NCBI RefSeq assembly: GCF_963678635.1
Contig: NC_087063.1
Location: 51,783,220-51,847,219, forward strand
Source: Symsagittifera roscoffensis
Taxonomy: Eukaryota > Xenacoelomorpha > Acoela > Convolutidae
DNA: 64,000 nt
Reading direction: 5' to 3'
In this document: positions 13,016 through 23,632 of the stretch, one piece after another
Layout: every line of letters begins with the position of its first letter
Position numbering within the stretch: the stretch's first letter is position 1
Program-made: the position numbers and the translations under genes
The notes under the pieces: model-generated
Seen by the model: the letters and a program-made list of their open reading frames with translations, nothing else
Told to the model about the DNA's origin: nothing
Database searches by the model: none

Positions 13016-13750
13016 CAAATAACAAAATTATTCTAGGCACTCAAATAAGTGAATACAACAAAAAACTATCAACAACACCAAATGCATATGATAATTCACA
13101 AGGCAACAAAAATTTAGCATGTACTGCACCACAATCACACAATTTTCATAAAAACCATCCGTTATCTTTGGTACCACGAAACTATAGAATTACAACAGTG
13201 ACAGAGCACATCTGTACAATTCATAGCTACCCTAAAAGTCCAGTTACTCATATAGTAGCCCATCAACCGAATTTAGAAGAAATATACGGACAAATCAAAG
13301 AATAGCCACATACCACTAAATTCCGTTCTCAGAACAACCATCTTTTAGCCCACGATGAGCCGCCAGATTGTATCTCTCAGCCGTTTCTTTCTTACCCATC
13401 AAATTTCCATTGTCACTCTCCTAACATATCAATCTCTGATCTCACTCACTCTCCCAGACCATCATACACTAATAATTCGCCAGACATGGATTCTGATGAT
13501 AATTCCACACATACGGTTTTTCATACAATCTCACAATTTATAAATTCCGATATTGAAACACCAGATGAATTCCAAATTTCCGAGCCCATCCTGTCCACGT
13601 TTTCACAACCTCCCATCCGTCCACTCCACAACCCATCTCCCGATTAAACTTCCCCAGCCCCTTCTTCCTACACCAAACGCAACCCCAATTCTCTCCCCAA
13701 TGACCAGCGACCAACCCCACCCCCTAACCTCGTCAACAGCATCTTCTATC
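12607..13750 (+). repeat. tandem unit 1 of 4 within element A
   Basis: First of four head-to-tail units that start at TACCCTACACTTATGCC (here 12,619). The unit carries the end of the env-like ORF and the N-terminal part of ORF4, with an open stretch at 13003-13305. This unit lacks about 155 bp (between the equivalents of 14,080 and 14,240) that units 2 and 3 have, which removes a hydrophobic segment. Confidence 0.8.
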
Positions 13751-15048
13751 TTCTCACATCATACCCTACACTTATGCCACCATTAAAGAAATCTTCACCA
13801 CAGAGTATCAGACTATTGCTAGAAACCCAAACATAGATTTACAATAAATAGGTATATACTCTAGAACCGATATACAACATCATATTCGCACACAACAACT
13901 TCAAGAACTCCTTACAAAAATGGATACAATACAAAGATAATCCATTGATCAAAATTTAAGAAAGCTTACAAAAACCGCAAGATTTTAAGAGATCTATACA
14001 TAAGACTACAGTGGATATTTCAAAGATATAAAAAATTACATCAGTTTAAACGGTGAAAGAAACCGGCCACAAGATATTTCACCTATTATTTTTTTCAGTT
14101 TTCTAAACTAAAAAAACGAACCTCTCGCCTTTCTAGGATGACCCTACTACATCTTAGAAAAATTGATCATATTATACGGAATGCTTAATTTTTTTTGGAT
14201 TTCTCTTCTCATTATTGAAAGTAATCTATACCAAATGCGCAATACACACACAAGCAAACAAACAAGCAAGTGTAGCAAGCAGATTATTCGCAGGATTTTT
14301 AGAATGTTTTCGACCTCAATTAACAAAATTATTCTAGACGCTCAAATAAGTGAATACAACAAAAAACTATCAACCACACCAAATGCATATGATAATTCAC
14401 AAGGCAACAAAAATTTAGCATGTACTGCACCACAATCACACAATTTTCATAAAAACCATCCGTTATCTTTGGTACCACGAAACTATAGAATTACAACAGT
14501 AACAGAGCACATCTCTACAATTCATAGCTACCCTAAAAGTCCAGTTACTCATATAGTAGCCCATCAACCGAATTTAGAAGAAATATACGGACAAATCAAA
14601 GAATAGCCACATACCACTAAATTCCGTTCTCAGAACAACCATCTTTTAGCCCACGATGAGCCCCCAGATTGTATCTCTCAGCTGTTTCTTTCTTACACAT
14701 CAAATCTCCGTTGTCACTCTCCTAACATATCAATCTCTGATCTCACTCACTCTCCCATACCATCATACACTAATAATTCGCCAGACATGGATTCTGATGA
14801 TAATTCCACACATACGGTTTTTCATACAATCTCACAATTTATAAATTCCGATATTGAAACACCAGATAAATTCCAAATTTCCGAGCCCATCCTGTCCACG
14901 TTTTCACAACCTCCCATCCGTCCACTCCACACCCCATCTCCCGATTACACTTCCCAAGTCCCTTCTTCCTACACCAACACAACTCCAATTCTCTCCCCAA
15001 TGACCAGCGACCAACCCCACCCCCTAACCTCGTCACCAGCATCTTCTA
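13751..15048 (+). repeat. tandem unit 2 of 4 within element A
   Basis: About 1.3 kb, nearly the same as unit 3 (both have open stretches of 147 codons: 14163-14606 here and 15464-15907 there). It includes a hydrophobic segment near 14,165-14,220, then a Ser/Thr/Pro/Asn-rich ORF4 segment. Confidence 0.85.
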
Positions 15049-16335
15049 TCTTCTCACACCATACCCTACACTTATGCCACCATTAAAGAAATCTTCACCA
15101 GAGAGTATCAGAGCTATTGCTAGAAACCCAAACATAGATTTACAATCAATAGGTGTATACTCTAGAACCGATATACAACATCATATTCGCACACAACAAT
15201 TTCAAGAACTCCTTACAAAAATGGATACAATACAAAGATAATCGATTGATCAAAATTTAAGAAAGCTTGCAAAAACCGCAAGATTTTCAGACATCTATAC
15301 ATAAGACTACAGTGGATATTTCAAAGATATAAAAGATTACATCAGTTTAAACGGTGAAAGAAACCGTCCACAAGATATTTCACCTAATATTTTTTTCAGT
15401 TTTCTAAACTAAAAAAACGAGCCTCTCGCCTTTCTAGGATGACCCTACTACATCTTAGAAAAATTGATCATATTATACAGAATACTTAATTTCTTTTGGA
15501 TTTCTCTTCTCATTATTGAAAGTAATCTATACCAAATGCGCAATACACACACAAGCAAACAAACAAGCAAGTGTAGCAAGCAGATTATTCGCAGGATTTT
15601 TAGAATGTTTTCGACCTCATTTAACAAAATTATTCTAGACGCTCAAATAAGTGAATACAACAAAAAACTATCAACCACACCAAATGCATATGACAATTCA
15701 CAAGGCAACAAAAATTTAATATGTACTGCACCACAATCACACAATTTTCATAAAAACCATCCGTTATCTTTGGTACCACGAAACTATAGAATTATAACAG
15801 TAACAGAGCACATCTGTACAAGTCATAGCTACACACAAAGTCCAGTTACTCATATAGTAGACCATCAACCGAATGTAGAAGAAATATACGGACAAATCAA
15901 ACAATAGCCACATACCACTAATTTCCGTTCTCAGAACAACCATCTTTTAGCCCACGATGATCCGCCAGATTGGATCTCTCAACCGTTTCTTTCTTACCCA
16001 TCCAATCTCCGTTGTCACTCTCCTAACATATCAATCTCTGATCTCACTCACTCTCACATACCATCATACAATTTTAATTCTGATGATAATTCCACACATA
16101 CGGTTTTTCATTCAATCTCACAATTTATAAATTCCGATATTGAAACAAAAGATGAATTCCAAAATTCCCAGCCCATCACGTCCACGTTTTCACAACCTCC
16201 CATCCGTCCACTCCACACCCCAACTCCCGATTACACTTCCCCGGCCCTTTCTTCCTGCACCGACGCAACCCCAGTTCTCTCCCCAATGACCTGCAACCAA
16301 CCCCACCCCCTAACCTCGTCACCAGCATCTTTTAT
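15049..16335 (+). repeat. tandem unit 3 of 4 within element A
   Basis: About 1.29 kb, close match to unit 2. Contains open stretch 15464-15907 and the Pro/Ser/Thr-rich tail up to the next CATACCCTACACTTATGCC at about 16,344. Confidence 0.85.
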
Positions 16336-17460
16336 CTTCTCACACCATACCCTACACTTATGCCACCATTAAAAAAATCTTCACCAGAGAGTATCAGAGC
16401 TATTGCTAGAAAACCAAACATAGATTTACAATCAATAGGTATATACTCTAGAACCGACATACAACATCATATTCGCACACAACATTTTCAAGAACTCCTT
16501 ACAAAAATGGATACAATACAAAGACAATCCATTGATCAAAACTTAAGAAAACTTGCAGAAACCGCAGAATTTTCAGACATCTATACATAAGACTACAGTG
16601 GATATTTTAAAGATATAAAACATTAGATCAATATAAACGGCGAAAAAAAACCGTCCAAAAGAGATTTCAACTAATAAAATTTTTAGTTTTCTAAACTTTA
16701 AAAACGAACTGCTCGCCTTTCTAGGTTGGCCCTACTACATCTTAGAAAGATTGACTATTTTAAACGCAATGCTAATTTTTTTGCCTTTCTATTCTCATTA
16801 TTGGAAGGAATCTAAAACACATGCGCAATACACACACAAGTAAACAAACATGCAGGTGTAGCACGCATATTATTCCCAGGATTTTTAGAATGTTTCGACC
16901 TCAATTAACAAAATTATTCTGTTCTTAATAGATGCTCAAGTAAATGATTACAACAAAAAACTATCAACTACACCAAATGCAAATGACACTTCACAAGGCA
17001 ACGAAATACAACATCTACTGCACCACAATTATACAGTTTACATAATAACCATCCGTTATCTTTAGCACCATGAAACTATAGAAAAACAACCGTAACGGAG
17101 CACATATCTACATGTAATAGCTACCCACAAAGTCCAGTTACTCATATAGTAGCCCATCAACCGAATATAGAAGAAACATACGAACAAATCATAGAACAGC
17201 CACATATCACTAATTTCCGTTCTCAGAACAACCATCTTTTAGCCCACGATGAGCCGCCAGATTGGATCTCTCAACCGTTTCTTTCCTACCCATCCAATCT
17301 CCAATGTCACTCTCCTAACATATCAATCTCTGATCGATCTCACTACCTCTCCCATACCATCATACACTAATAATTCACCACGCATGGATTCTAATGATAA
17401 TTCCACACATACGGTTTTCATACAATCTAAAAATTTATCAATTCCGATATTGAAACTCTA
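16336..17460 (+). repeat. tandem unit 4 of 4 within element A
   Basis: About 1.1 kb and more diverged than units 2 and 3. The repeat ends at about 17,460, where the sequence passes into single-copy ORF4 coding sequence; the Pro/Ser/Thr-rich tail found in the other units is missing here. It contains an open stretch at 16360-16590. Confidence 0.8.
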
Positions 17461-17484
17461 GATGAATTCCAAAATTCCGTATGT

Positions 17485-18707
17485 GTGGAAGAAATCACAA
17501 TTGAAGAAATCCGAGTCCTTCGAGTTTTTAAACGCAATTTTCCCCATACCCCAATGCTTTCCAACCTCCGACCTACTCGAATGTTTTCCGTTCACCCACT
17601 CAACACTAGCACAAAAGAATTTCTACAAATGTGCTTACCATTCTTTCCACAATACACTTTCCACCAAACTACTAACAACGATCAACGAACTTACGTTGAC
17701 AAACATGCCCTGTTTCCCACACTTTCATGGACATCATATTACCATTTCACTAACCCATTATCACTTCTGTTATATAATAACCAAGAAGACAATGAAATAT
17801 GTCAAACTCGAATACATCACCTAATCACAGCATTTTATGAAAAACAATTCACAACCATCGGACTTACCCAAACATTAAAAAGATTTGTTGCATGGAAAAC
17901 AAACCGATTTTCAATTAACCACTATGATCAAGCTATTGCACGTTATATGGAAGATACATTTTTAGAAGACGATACAAATACTAATCCCTAACTAAATGAA
18001 AAATAACATCGTCTCAATATGTATTAGTCATTAACTGGATGAATAAAAAATATGATGATGTTATTTCCACAGCAATTCGCGAAACCGAAGCCTACGATTC
18101 TTATTTTAGTAAATTTAATCATTTCGCAATAACTTTAAATTTCCTAACACCAAAAGGACGTGACTTACACTTCTCACATCAATTAATGTTACGCACAAAA
18201 CAAACTCACACATACACTTATTATCCATTTATCCAACACCACTACAACTAATACATCACCACGAAACCCACAATATCGATTCACTTTTTTAACTGTTAAA
18301 ATACTTCACCATTCGTCCTAATTTTCACATACTGTATAAAAGACACAAATATGCAAAACATCATCCGAAATTACGACCCCATAAAACAAATGTATATATT
18401 CCGCCCACTGACCAGAACTTTCAACGTTGATGGATCTCGCCCAATAATTGTCCCCCACGAACATATACAGCTTTCCGAAGTCCCAATCCTAGAATATAAC
18501 CATAAGCTTTATAACCTAATTCAAAATACACCACATGAATTCTCACTAAGTAGTGAAGAGCACAAAATTATCAAAGCACTCGAGCTCCTATGACTTCTCC
18601 TACAAACTAAATACGTCATCCGCTTGCTTGCTAAACTCCTAACATCATCGGACACAATTCACAATGTTTTCGGAAATGGATTTTTTGCCGACGATGACCC
18701 TTTGTAA
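17485..18707 (+). pseudogene. ORF4, conserved C-terminal part, element A
   Basis: Open frames at 17485-17991, 18039-18251 and 18351-18593 align end to end with the minus-strand region of element B (52,760-51,670). Shared short landmarks are PFFPQYT, SWTSYHNF-like, AIARYMEDT, NFLTPKGRDLH-like and NYDPIKQMYIF. The last frame is interrupted by TGA at about 18,591 where B has a Trp codon (TGG), and would end at a TAA (18,705-18,707) that overlaps the start of the candidate LTR. No known protein family recognised. The preserved blocks in two diverged copies suggest that this was a protein under selection in the active element. Confidence 0.55.
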
Positions 18708-19620
18708 GTATAGTTAAATGTTTTTATCTTATAGTTTACAAACATAACAAACCATTCTACATAAATATTTCACTTTCTTTTTTAAATTTCACCCCTCAAT
18801 CATCTAAAACAAATAAAATATTTTTAAAATCGTAAACTATTTTCTATAATCTTTTAAATTCATTTTAACAATTACAGTATATAATAAAAAGCAATAAATT
18901 CATAAGTTTAATCCTCTAAAGCAGTAAGTTTTCCCCTACACAGCAGTAATTTTATAAATCTAAACCCCCAATGCAGTAAAATTAATATTTCAATGTAGTA
19001 AATTCATAAAAAATTGCAAATAAATTAAACAAGTACTAACGTTTTCCAAGAAGATTCTTTTATGAATTTGAAAACATTCGTTCGCCCATAAATCACACAC
19101 TCTTTCCACAATCGCACAACTCGCCCACGAAGAATTGTTTAAATAAAATTTTTTAAGTTTCAATTTTCACTGATAACAACTCAAACTTCATTTCACACGT
19201 TTCAAACTTTCCTTTAACCCAGTTGGAGGGAATGATATAGCAAACTGAAATAACCAACGCAGCTTACTAACGTCATAACCCAAAAACTAATAGCATGACT
19301 AAGAAAAAAATTCCACGGTTCTGGATAAAACTGGATAAACTATCCTTTTGAAAACCACTTTCAAGTCTTACCACAACCAAATAAAACACTAAAAAGTCAA
19401 AAGACAAACCCAAACCAAAAGATTCTTTTTTCGAGAAAAGGACAAAAGCAAAACAAAAAAGAAAAAAAACAAGAAATCAAAAGAGGGACGCCTTGAGAAT
19501 GCCCTATAGCCGGCCTAACCCACCGCGCTACAACCACGCTTTGTGACCCACACTCAATTTTTGCCGAGAGTTGCTCTAGTGTGAACGACTCTTAAAAAAT
19601 AACCAGATTTAATCAGTAAT
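18703..19620 (+). repeat. candidate 3' LTR of element A
   Basis: The body at 19,041-19,620 has a reverse-complement relative at 50,840-51,415 next to element B and an almost identical duplicate at 24,203-24,770. The proposed left end is TGTAAGTATA at 18,703; B has TGTTAGTTTA at the same relative place. Short repeats of CAGTAAATTCAT type lie at 18,880-19,010. There is no polypurine tract directly before the proposed start, no second LTR in the window, and the right end is not defined. The LTR call is therefore tentative. Confidence 0.4.
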
Positions 19621-20052
19621 AATTTTTTTAGGTCTTTATAAGTAATATGAAATAATTTACGTCTTTTTCTTGCTGACAAAAGATTGTCCGAAAAACAACT
19701 TTTAGTCTAATTCTCTTTATCACCATACCCTTCGAAAAACAAATCTTAGCCGCCAAGTAAATAATTGTCCAAAAACTTATTTGAAAACTCGGCAGATATT
19801 TAATAATTTTTTGAAAACTTTTGTTCAGGTTTTGAGTACAGTTTCGTGTAGTTTCGTAAAATCCTCGTCCGACAAAAACGAACCAAAGCTTTTTTCTCGA
19901 GTTATTTCAAAAACAATTTAAAGATTTATTAGGTGTGCAAGCTTTGGACTCTGTAAACTCTGTATTTAAATCTAAGGCTGCCAAGTGATTCGGTTCATTG
20001 AATACGAAAAATCTCCGTCATTAATTTGGGATGCATCTTATGTACATTTCAG

Positions 20053-20296
20053 AATCAGACAGTGTATTACAATAAGGATCAGAATTCTTCATCTTATTCT
20101 GTTGTGGAAAGAGGAGACCTTACTGGTGCTCCCGTAGTCCCGAAAGAGGGAGGCGACAATCCTCCATCAGCCTGTCGAGACGGAAATGTTGTTCGTACTC
20201 CCACCAATGCACCTGAATATGTGGAGAGAGGGGCGTCGTACCGTGCTATATACGACTACACTGCAGCAGACGACGATGAGATTTCATTCAAGCAAG
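20053..20296 (+). CDS. SH3-domain protein of LASP/nebulin type, penultimate exon (unit 1)
   Basis: Acceptor TGTACATTTCAG precedes the exon; donor CAAG/GTGATA follows it at 20,296. It encodes about 30 residues of linker and then the first half of an SH3 domain: YRAIYDYTAADDDEISFKQ, with the ALYDY-type motif and the acidic RT loop. The exon ends in phase 1 and joins exactly to the exon at 20,745. SH3 domains bind proline-rich ligands; in LASP/nebulin proteins the SH3 is C-terminal and acts at actin-based structures. LIM and nebulin repeats are not in the window. The exon lies about 0.4 kb after the candidate LTR, so upstream exons, if any, are separated by element A. Intact, but expression is unproven. 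Confidence 0.65.
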
Positions 20297-20337
20297 GTGA
20301 TAGTCTTATACGGACTGATATTCTTAAAAGTTACGTA

Positions 20338-20700
20338 ACAGAAACTAGACGCGTCTTAAGCCAATCAGAATCGAGCAAAAACAAAATGTATTTCGTACGT
20401 TTGTTTTCTTATATCGATTCTGATTGGCTTAGGACGTCTGCTATTTGACCGCACTCCATTCTTACAATCATTTAGGTTTCACTCTGCTAAAATTGGGATC
20501 AACCGGGTGATGTCATTCCACCGGAATGCGGTCAAAACACAGACACGTGTTAAAACGCTTGCTCATAAAGTTGCTCAGAACGGTTGATGAAAGTAGACAC
20601 CTGCACAGCCAATCAGAATCGAAATAAGGAAACAAACAAACCAAAATTTATTTTTTTCTCAATTCTGATTGTCTTAAGACTAGTGTACTTTATAAGTTGT
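20338..20700. repeat. inverted-repeat insertions in the SH3 intron
   Basis: The 448-bp intron contains AGCCAATCAGAATCGA near 20,361 and the inverted form CGATTCTGATTGGCTTA at 20,416-20,432, with arms of about 35 bp. A second pair lies at 20,606-20,620 and 20,661-20,680. Between them are inverted copies of CCGCACTCCATTC / GGAATGCGG. It looks like one or two nested MITEs inside the intron. The unit 2 copy is at about 25,500-26,050. Confidence 0.55.
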
Positions 20701-20744
20701 CTACTTTTTGCTACTTAACCAGTTTAACCTTCAACTTCGCGAAG

Positions 20745-20854
20745 GTGACGTCATTAAAAACGGGACGATAGTTGACGATGGATGGATGACAGGGTGCAAT
20801 GAGAAGACGGGGGAAGCTGGCATGCTGCCTACTAATTATGTAGAGCCCATGTAA
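20745..20854 (+). CDS. SH3-domain protein of LASP/nebulin type, last exon (unit 1)
   Basis: Follows an AG at 20,743-20,744 and completes the SH3 domain in phase with the exon ending at 20,296: VDDGWMTG is the WW-type core motif and MLPTNYVEPM the C-terminal ALPANYVE-type motif, with the stop TAA at 20,852-20,854. DDGWM followed by a charged turn, TG, then GMLP-NYVE is the pattern of LASP/nebulin SH3 domains. The acceptor has a weak pyrimidine tract. This is the only copy of this exon without a frameshift. Confidence 0.65.
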
Positions 20855-21239
20855 ACAGCGGCAGCCAAAAACTCGAATTACTCTGATTTTAGTGACACTC
20901 ATTATCAGACAAAATCAGAACTCTATAATCAAATTTATTGCTTATACTTTTTGTAATGAGAAATCAACAGACTTGCAGTTTTGTCTCATAAACAGGAAAA
21001 CGAACAAGTTTTTATAAGTTTAGATGAATAATAACGAGCAAAAAAATACTTATACTCGTAATAACGAGCCGCGCGTCAAGCTTTGCTATTCACGTATTCA
21101 CGTCTTCGACTCTCCGCGTATGACCAAAAACCCGTGGTCGAGATAAAGTCGTCAAGTCGAAATAAAAAACAGGTCCATTCAAAACTTGAAAACTCGAAAT
21201 GATTGAAAATTTAAGACGAATACAAAGTGGAAACATTAA

Positions 21240-21435
21240 ATCGAAATCAGCGCTCAAGATATGAGCGGTTTGAGCGGTTTTTCAGCAAGATCTGAGCGGT
21301 TTGGGTGGTTTTTTTTGGAAAAACCGCTCAAACCGCTCAAACCTTGCTTAAAAACCGCTCAAAAACCGCTCAGTTCTTGCGGTGATTTTTGAACGGTTTT
21401 TTAAGCAAGATTTGAGCGGTTTTTGAGCTGTCTTA
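21240..21435. repeat. GAGCGGTTT array 1
   Basis: Short interspersed repeats of TTTGAGCGGTTTGAGCGG and of its reverse complement, often joined by AGCAAGATT. Both orientations occur, so the array can fold on itself. Unit 2 lacks most of it. Confidence 0.8.
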
Positions 21436-22160
21436 TAAAGAAAACAGATTAAAACCAACAAAAAGGCCTGGAAAGGTAATGTGACCCCGGGTTGACATCC
21501 ATAAACCGAAAATGCTTATTTTAAATTTCCCCACACCGAAAAAGCTTATCATACAATTGCCTGCATCAAATGTATGGAAAAATTCTAATCATACAATTTT
21601 CATACAATTTCAAAAAACCATTGAAAAAAGATTCAATCTAGTTTCACCGGCTATTTGAACCAAATACAACAGTCTGATGATAAAAAATAACTACGTTTGT
21701 TTTTTTTGAAAAAAAATGTTTATCATACAATTTCCATATATGAAAATTGTATGATAACCATTTTTTCATGAAAGGCAAGATTTTCAGAAAATGTTCAAAC
21801 TTGTTTGTAAACAAATTTAAATTATTTAAGAGTGCTTTTGCTCAATTTAAAGGACATTGCTCAACAAAAACGAAAATTTGATTTGAAGCTAGAAAAATAG
21901 TTATCATACAATTTGCATATTTGCAAATTGTATGATAACCATTTTTTCATAAAACGCAAGATGTTCAGAATAATGTTAAAAATTGTTTTTAATCGAGTTT
22001 AAACTAATTAAGAGTGCTTTTGCTCAATTTAAAACACCTTGACCATCAAAAACCAGATTTTTTGCTAAGTTTTAATCGTCATAAATTGTTAGCTTACGAC
22101 GAGTAAAACTGAGATCTCGAAGGTCGGAGCCACACAATTCTTCTTCTCCGAAAATGACTC

Positions 22161-22200
22161 GGGGTAGGGTTGGGGTTAGGGTTAGGTTAGGATTAGGGTT
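22161..22200 (+). repeat. interstitial telomere-like TTAGGG tract
   Basis: Reads as imperfect TTAGGG repeats (TTGGGGTTAGGGTTAGG and variants). The same tract is present in every copy of the surrounding repeat, near 27,390, 29,840, 31,800, 33,895 and 35,295, so it was duplicated with it and does not mark a chromosome end here. Confidence 0.75.
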
Positions 22201-22408
22201 TCTTAAGAATAACTTCACAGTTTTTGGAAAACAGAATTGAAAAAAAAATTCCGATGGAAAAAAATATGATTTCGATGGTGGCCTTAAAAGTTGATATTTT
22301 TGCATTCGATTAGTTCTGAATTTGGATCAGAAATCATATCAATGAACATTAATTACGTATGTGTTGAATATTTTCTGTTTTCTCGCACGTGTAAAATTTT
22401 GTTTTTTT

Positions 22409-22602
22409 TAGGAAATGAATTTATGCTGATGACAGAACTTGCGGATGACAACTGGAGTATGTATGCTTGGAGAATGTTTCCATCAGGAAAACAGGTTTTT
22501 TGGAGTTTGAGACAACTCCTCCCTTATGGTTTTGGTTCATCTAGGAGTAGGCTTAGGAAATTTTTGCTCTCTCAAGAGTTGAGGAGATTTGTCTACAGAT
22601 AA
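22409..22602 (+). other. short repeated open frame, copy 1 (unknown)
   Basis: After a run of T and TTTAG, which resembles a splice acceptor, an open frame of about 63 codons reads GNEFMLMTELADD and then NWSMYAWRMFPSGKQVFW, ending at TAA 22,600. It lies inside a non-coding repeat and is present in six copies: open in copies 1, 2 and 6; stop in copy 3 (near 30,038); frameshifted in copy 4; truncated in copy 5. Not recognised. It may be a captured exon or chance. Confidence 0.3.
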
Positions 22603-22714
22603 TGAAGAAATTGAGGTTCCAACCTCTAAAACCCTCTGATTTTTCGGTTGGTTCTCCTCTCTGTTCAGGGATTGCACGTCTTATGGGTAAGTTTAAACGC
22701 TAATTGAGCCTCAT

Positions 22715-22965
22715 TTAAATTTACCAAAAAAAGCTTATCTTACAGTTTCCATAATGAAAAAAATGCTTGTCGTACAATTTCCATATATGAAAAAATGCTT
22801 GTCTTACAATTTCCATTAATGATAAAATGCTTATAATACAATTTCCATTTATGAAAAAATGTTTATCCTACAATTTCCACATATGAAAAAATGTTTACCT
22901 TACAATTTCCATATATGAAAAAATGTTTGTTCTACAATTTCTATATATGAAAAAACGCGTATCCT
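22715..22965 (+). repeat. 32-bp minisatellite
   Basis: About seven head-to-tail copies of a 32-base unit of the form TGCTTATCTTACAATTTCCA followed by TATATGAAAAAA, with substitutions in each copy. An inverted copy follows at about 23,005-23,055. The same array occurs in the other copies of the surrounding repeat. Confidence 0.8.
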
Positions 22966-23219
22966 AGATTTTTGTAAACAATTTTCTGAGTCTATGAAAC
23001 TGTAAAAAAATGTAGGACTAGCTTTTTTCATATATGTAAATTGTGGGATAATCATTTTTGGTCAACCCACGCTAAGATGCAGTTGAAATACTATCTACAA
23101 TTTAAAAAAGTGCTTAACTTTTCTCAAATCAAGCAAAATTTTTTTCGATGTCTTGACCAAAAACAATGTGAGCGACTTTTTTCAAATGCTCGAGCAAAGT
23201 TACCACTGGAAAATATATA

Positions 23220-23605
23220 AGATTTGAGCGGTTTGAGCAGTTTTTTTAGACAATTACGCTCAAAATCTTGCTTCAAAATGAGCTGATTTTGAACGGTTTA
23301 TCTAAAAAAAATCGCGCAAGATTTGAGCGGTTTGAGCGGTTTTTTTAGACAATTACGCTCAAAATCTTGCTTCAAAATGAGCGGTTTGAGTGGTTTTTGA
23401 ACGGTTCATCTGAAAAAATTGCTCAAAAGCCGCGCAATATTTGAACGGTTTTGAGCGGTTTATCTAAAAAAACGCTCAAATCTTGCGCGTTTTTTGAGCA
23501 ATTTTGTAGATAAACCGTTCAAAAACCACTCAAACCGCTCATTTTGAAGCAAAATTTTGAGCGTAATTGTTTAAAAAAAGGCTCAAACCGCTCAAATCTT
23601 GCTTC
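23220..23605. repeat. GAGCGGTTT array 2
   Basis: Dense mixture of GAGCGGTTT and AAACCGCTC motifs with spacers such as TTTAGACAATTACGCTC and AATCTTGCTTCAAAATG. Several hundred bases of inverted-repeat potential. It also occurs before 36,680. Confidence 0.8.
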
Positions 23606-23632
23606 AAATTAGGTGAAAAAAAATTAGGTAAA

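Larger units (their letters stand above)
21485..23073 (+). mobile_element. GGGTTGAC-ended repeat, copy 1
   Basis: Begins CCCCGGGTTGAC and ends GTCAACCCACGCT, so the ends are inverted copies over GGGTTGAC. In order it contains: near-palindromes ATCATACAATTT...AAATTGTATGAT at 21,722-21,755 and 21,903-21,936; an interstitial TTAGGG tract at 22,161-22,200; a short open frame; and a 32-bp minisatellite. It recurs at 26,704, 29,159, 31,113, 33,215 and 34,616. Likely a non-autonomous element that was then multiplied by segmental duplication. No transposase was seen and no target duplication could be confirmed. Confidence 0.5.

Noticed and set aside
22161-22200. Chromosome end or telomere
   Set aside because: Short, degenerate, internal, and copied identically with its surrounding repeat.
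22715-22965. CRISPR-like array
   Set aside because: Units abut with no unique spacers, the repeats are degenerate, and the context is eukaryotic; it is a minisatellite.
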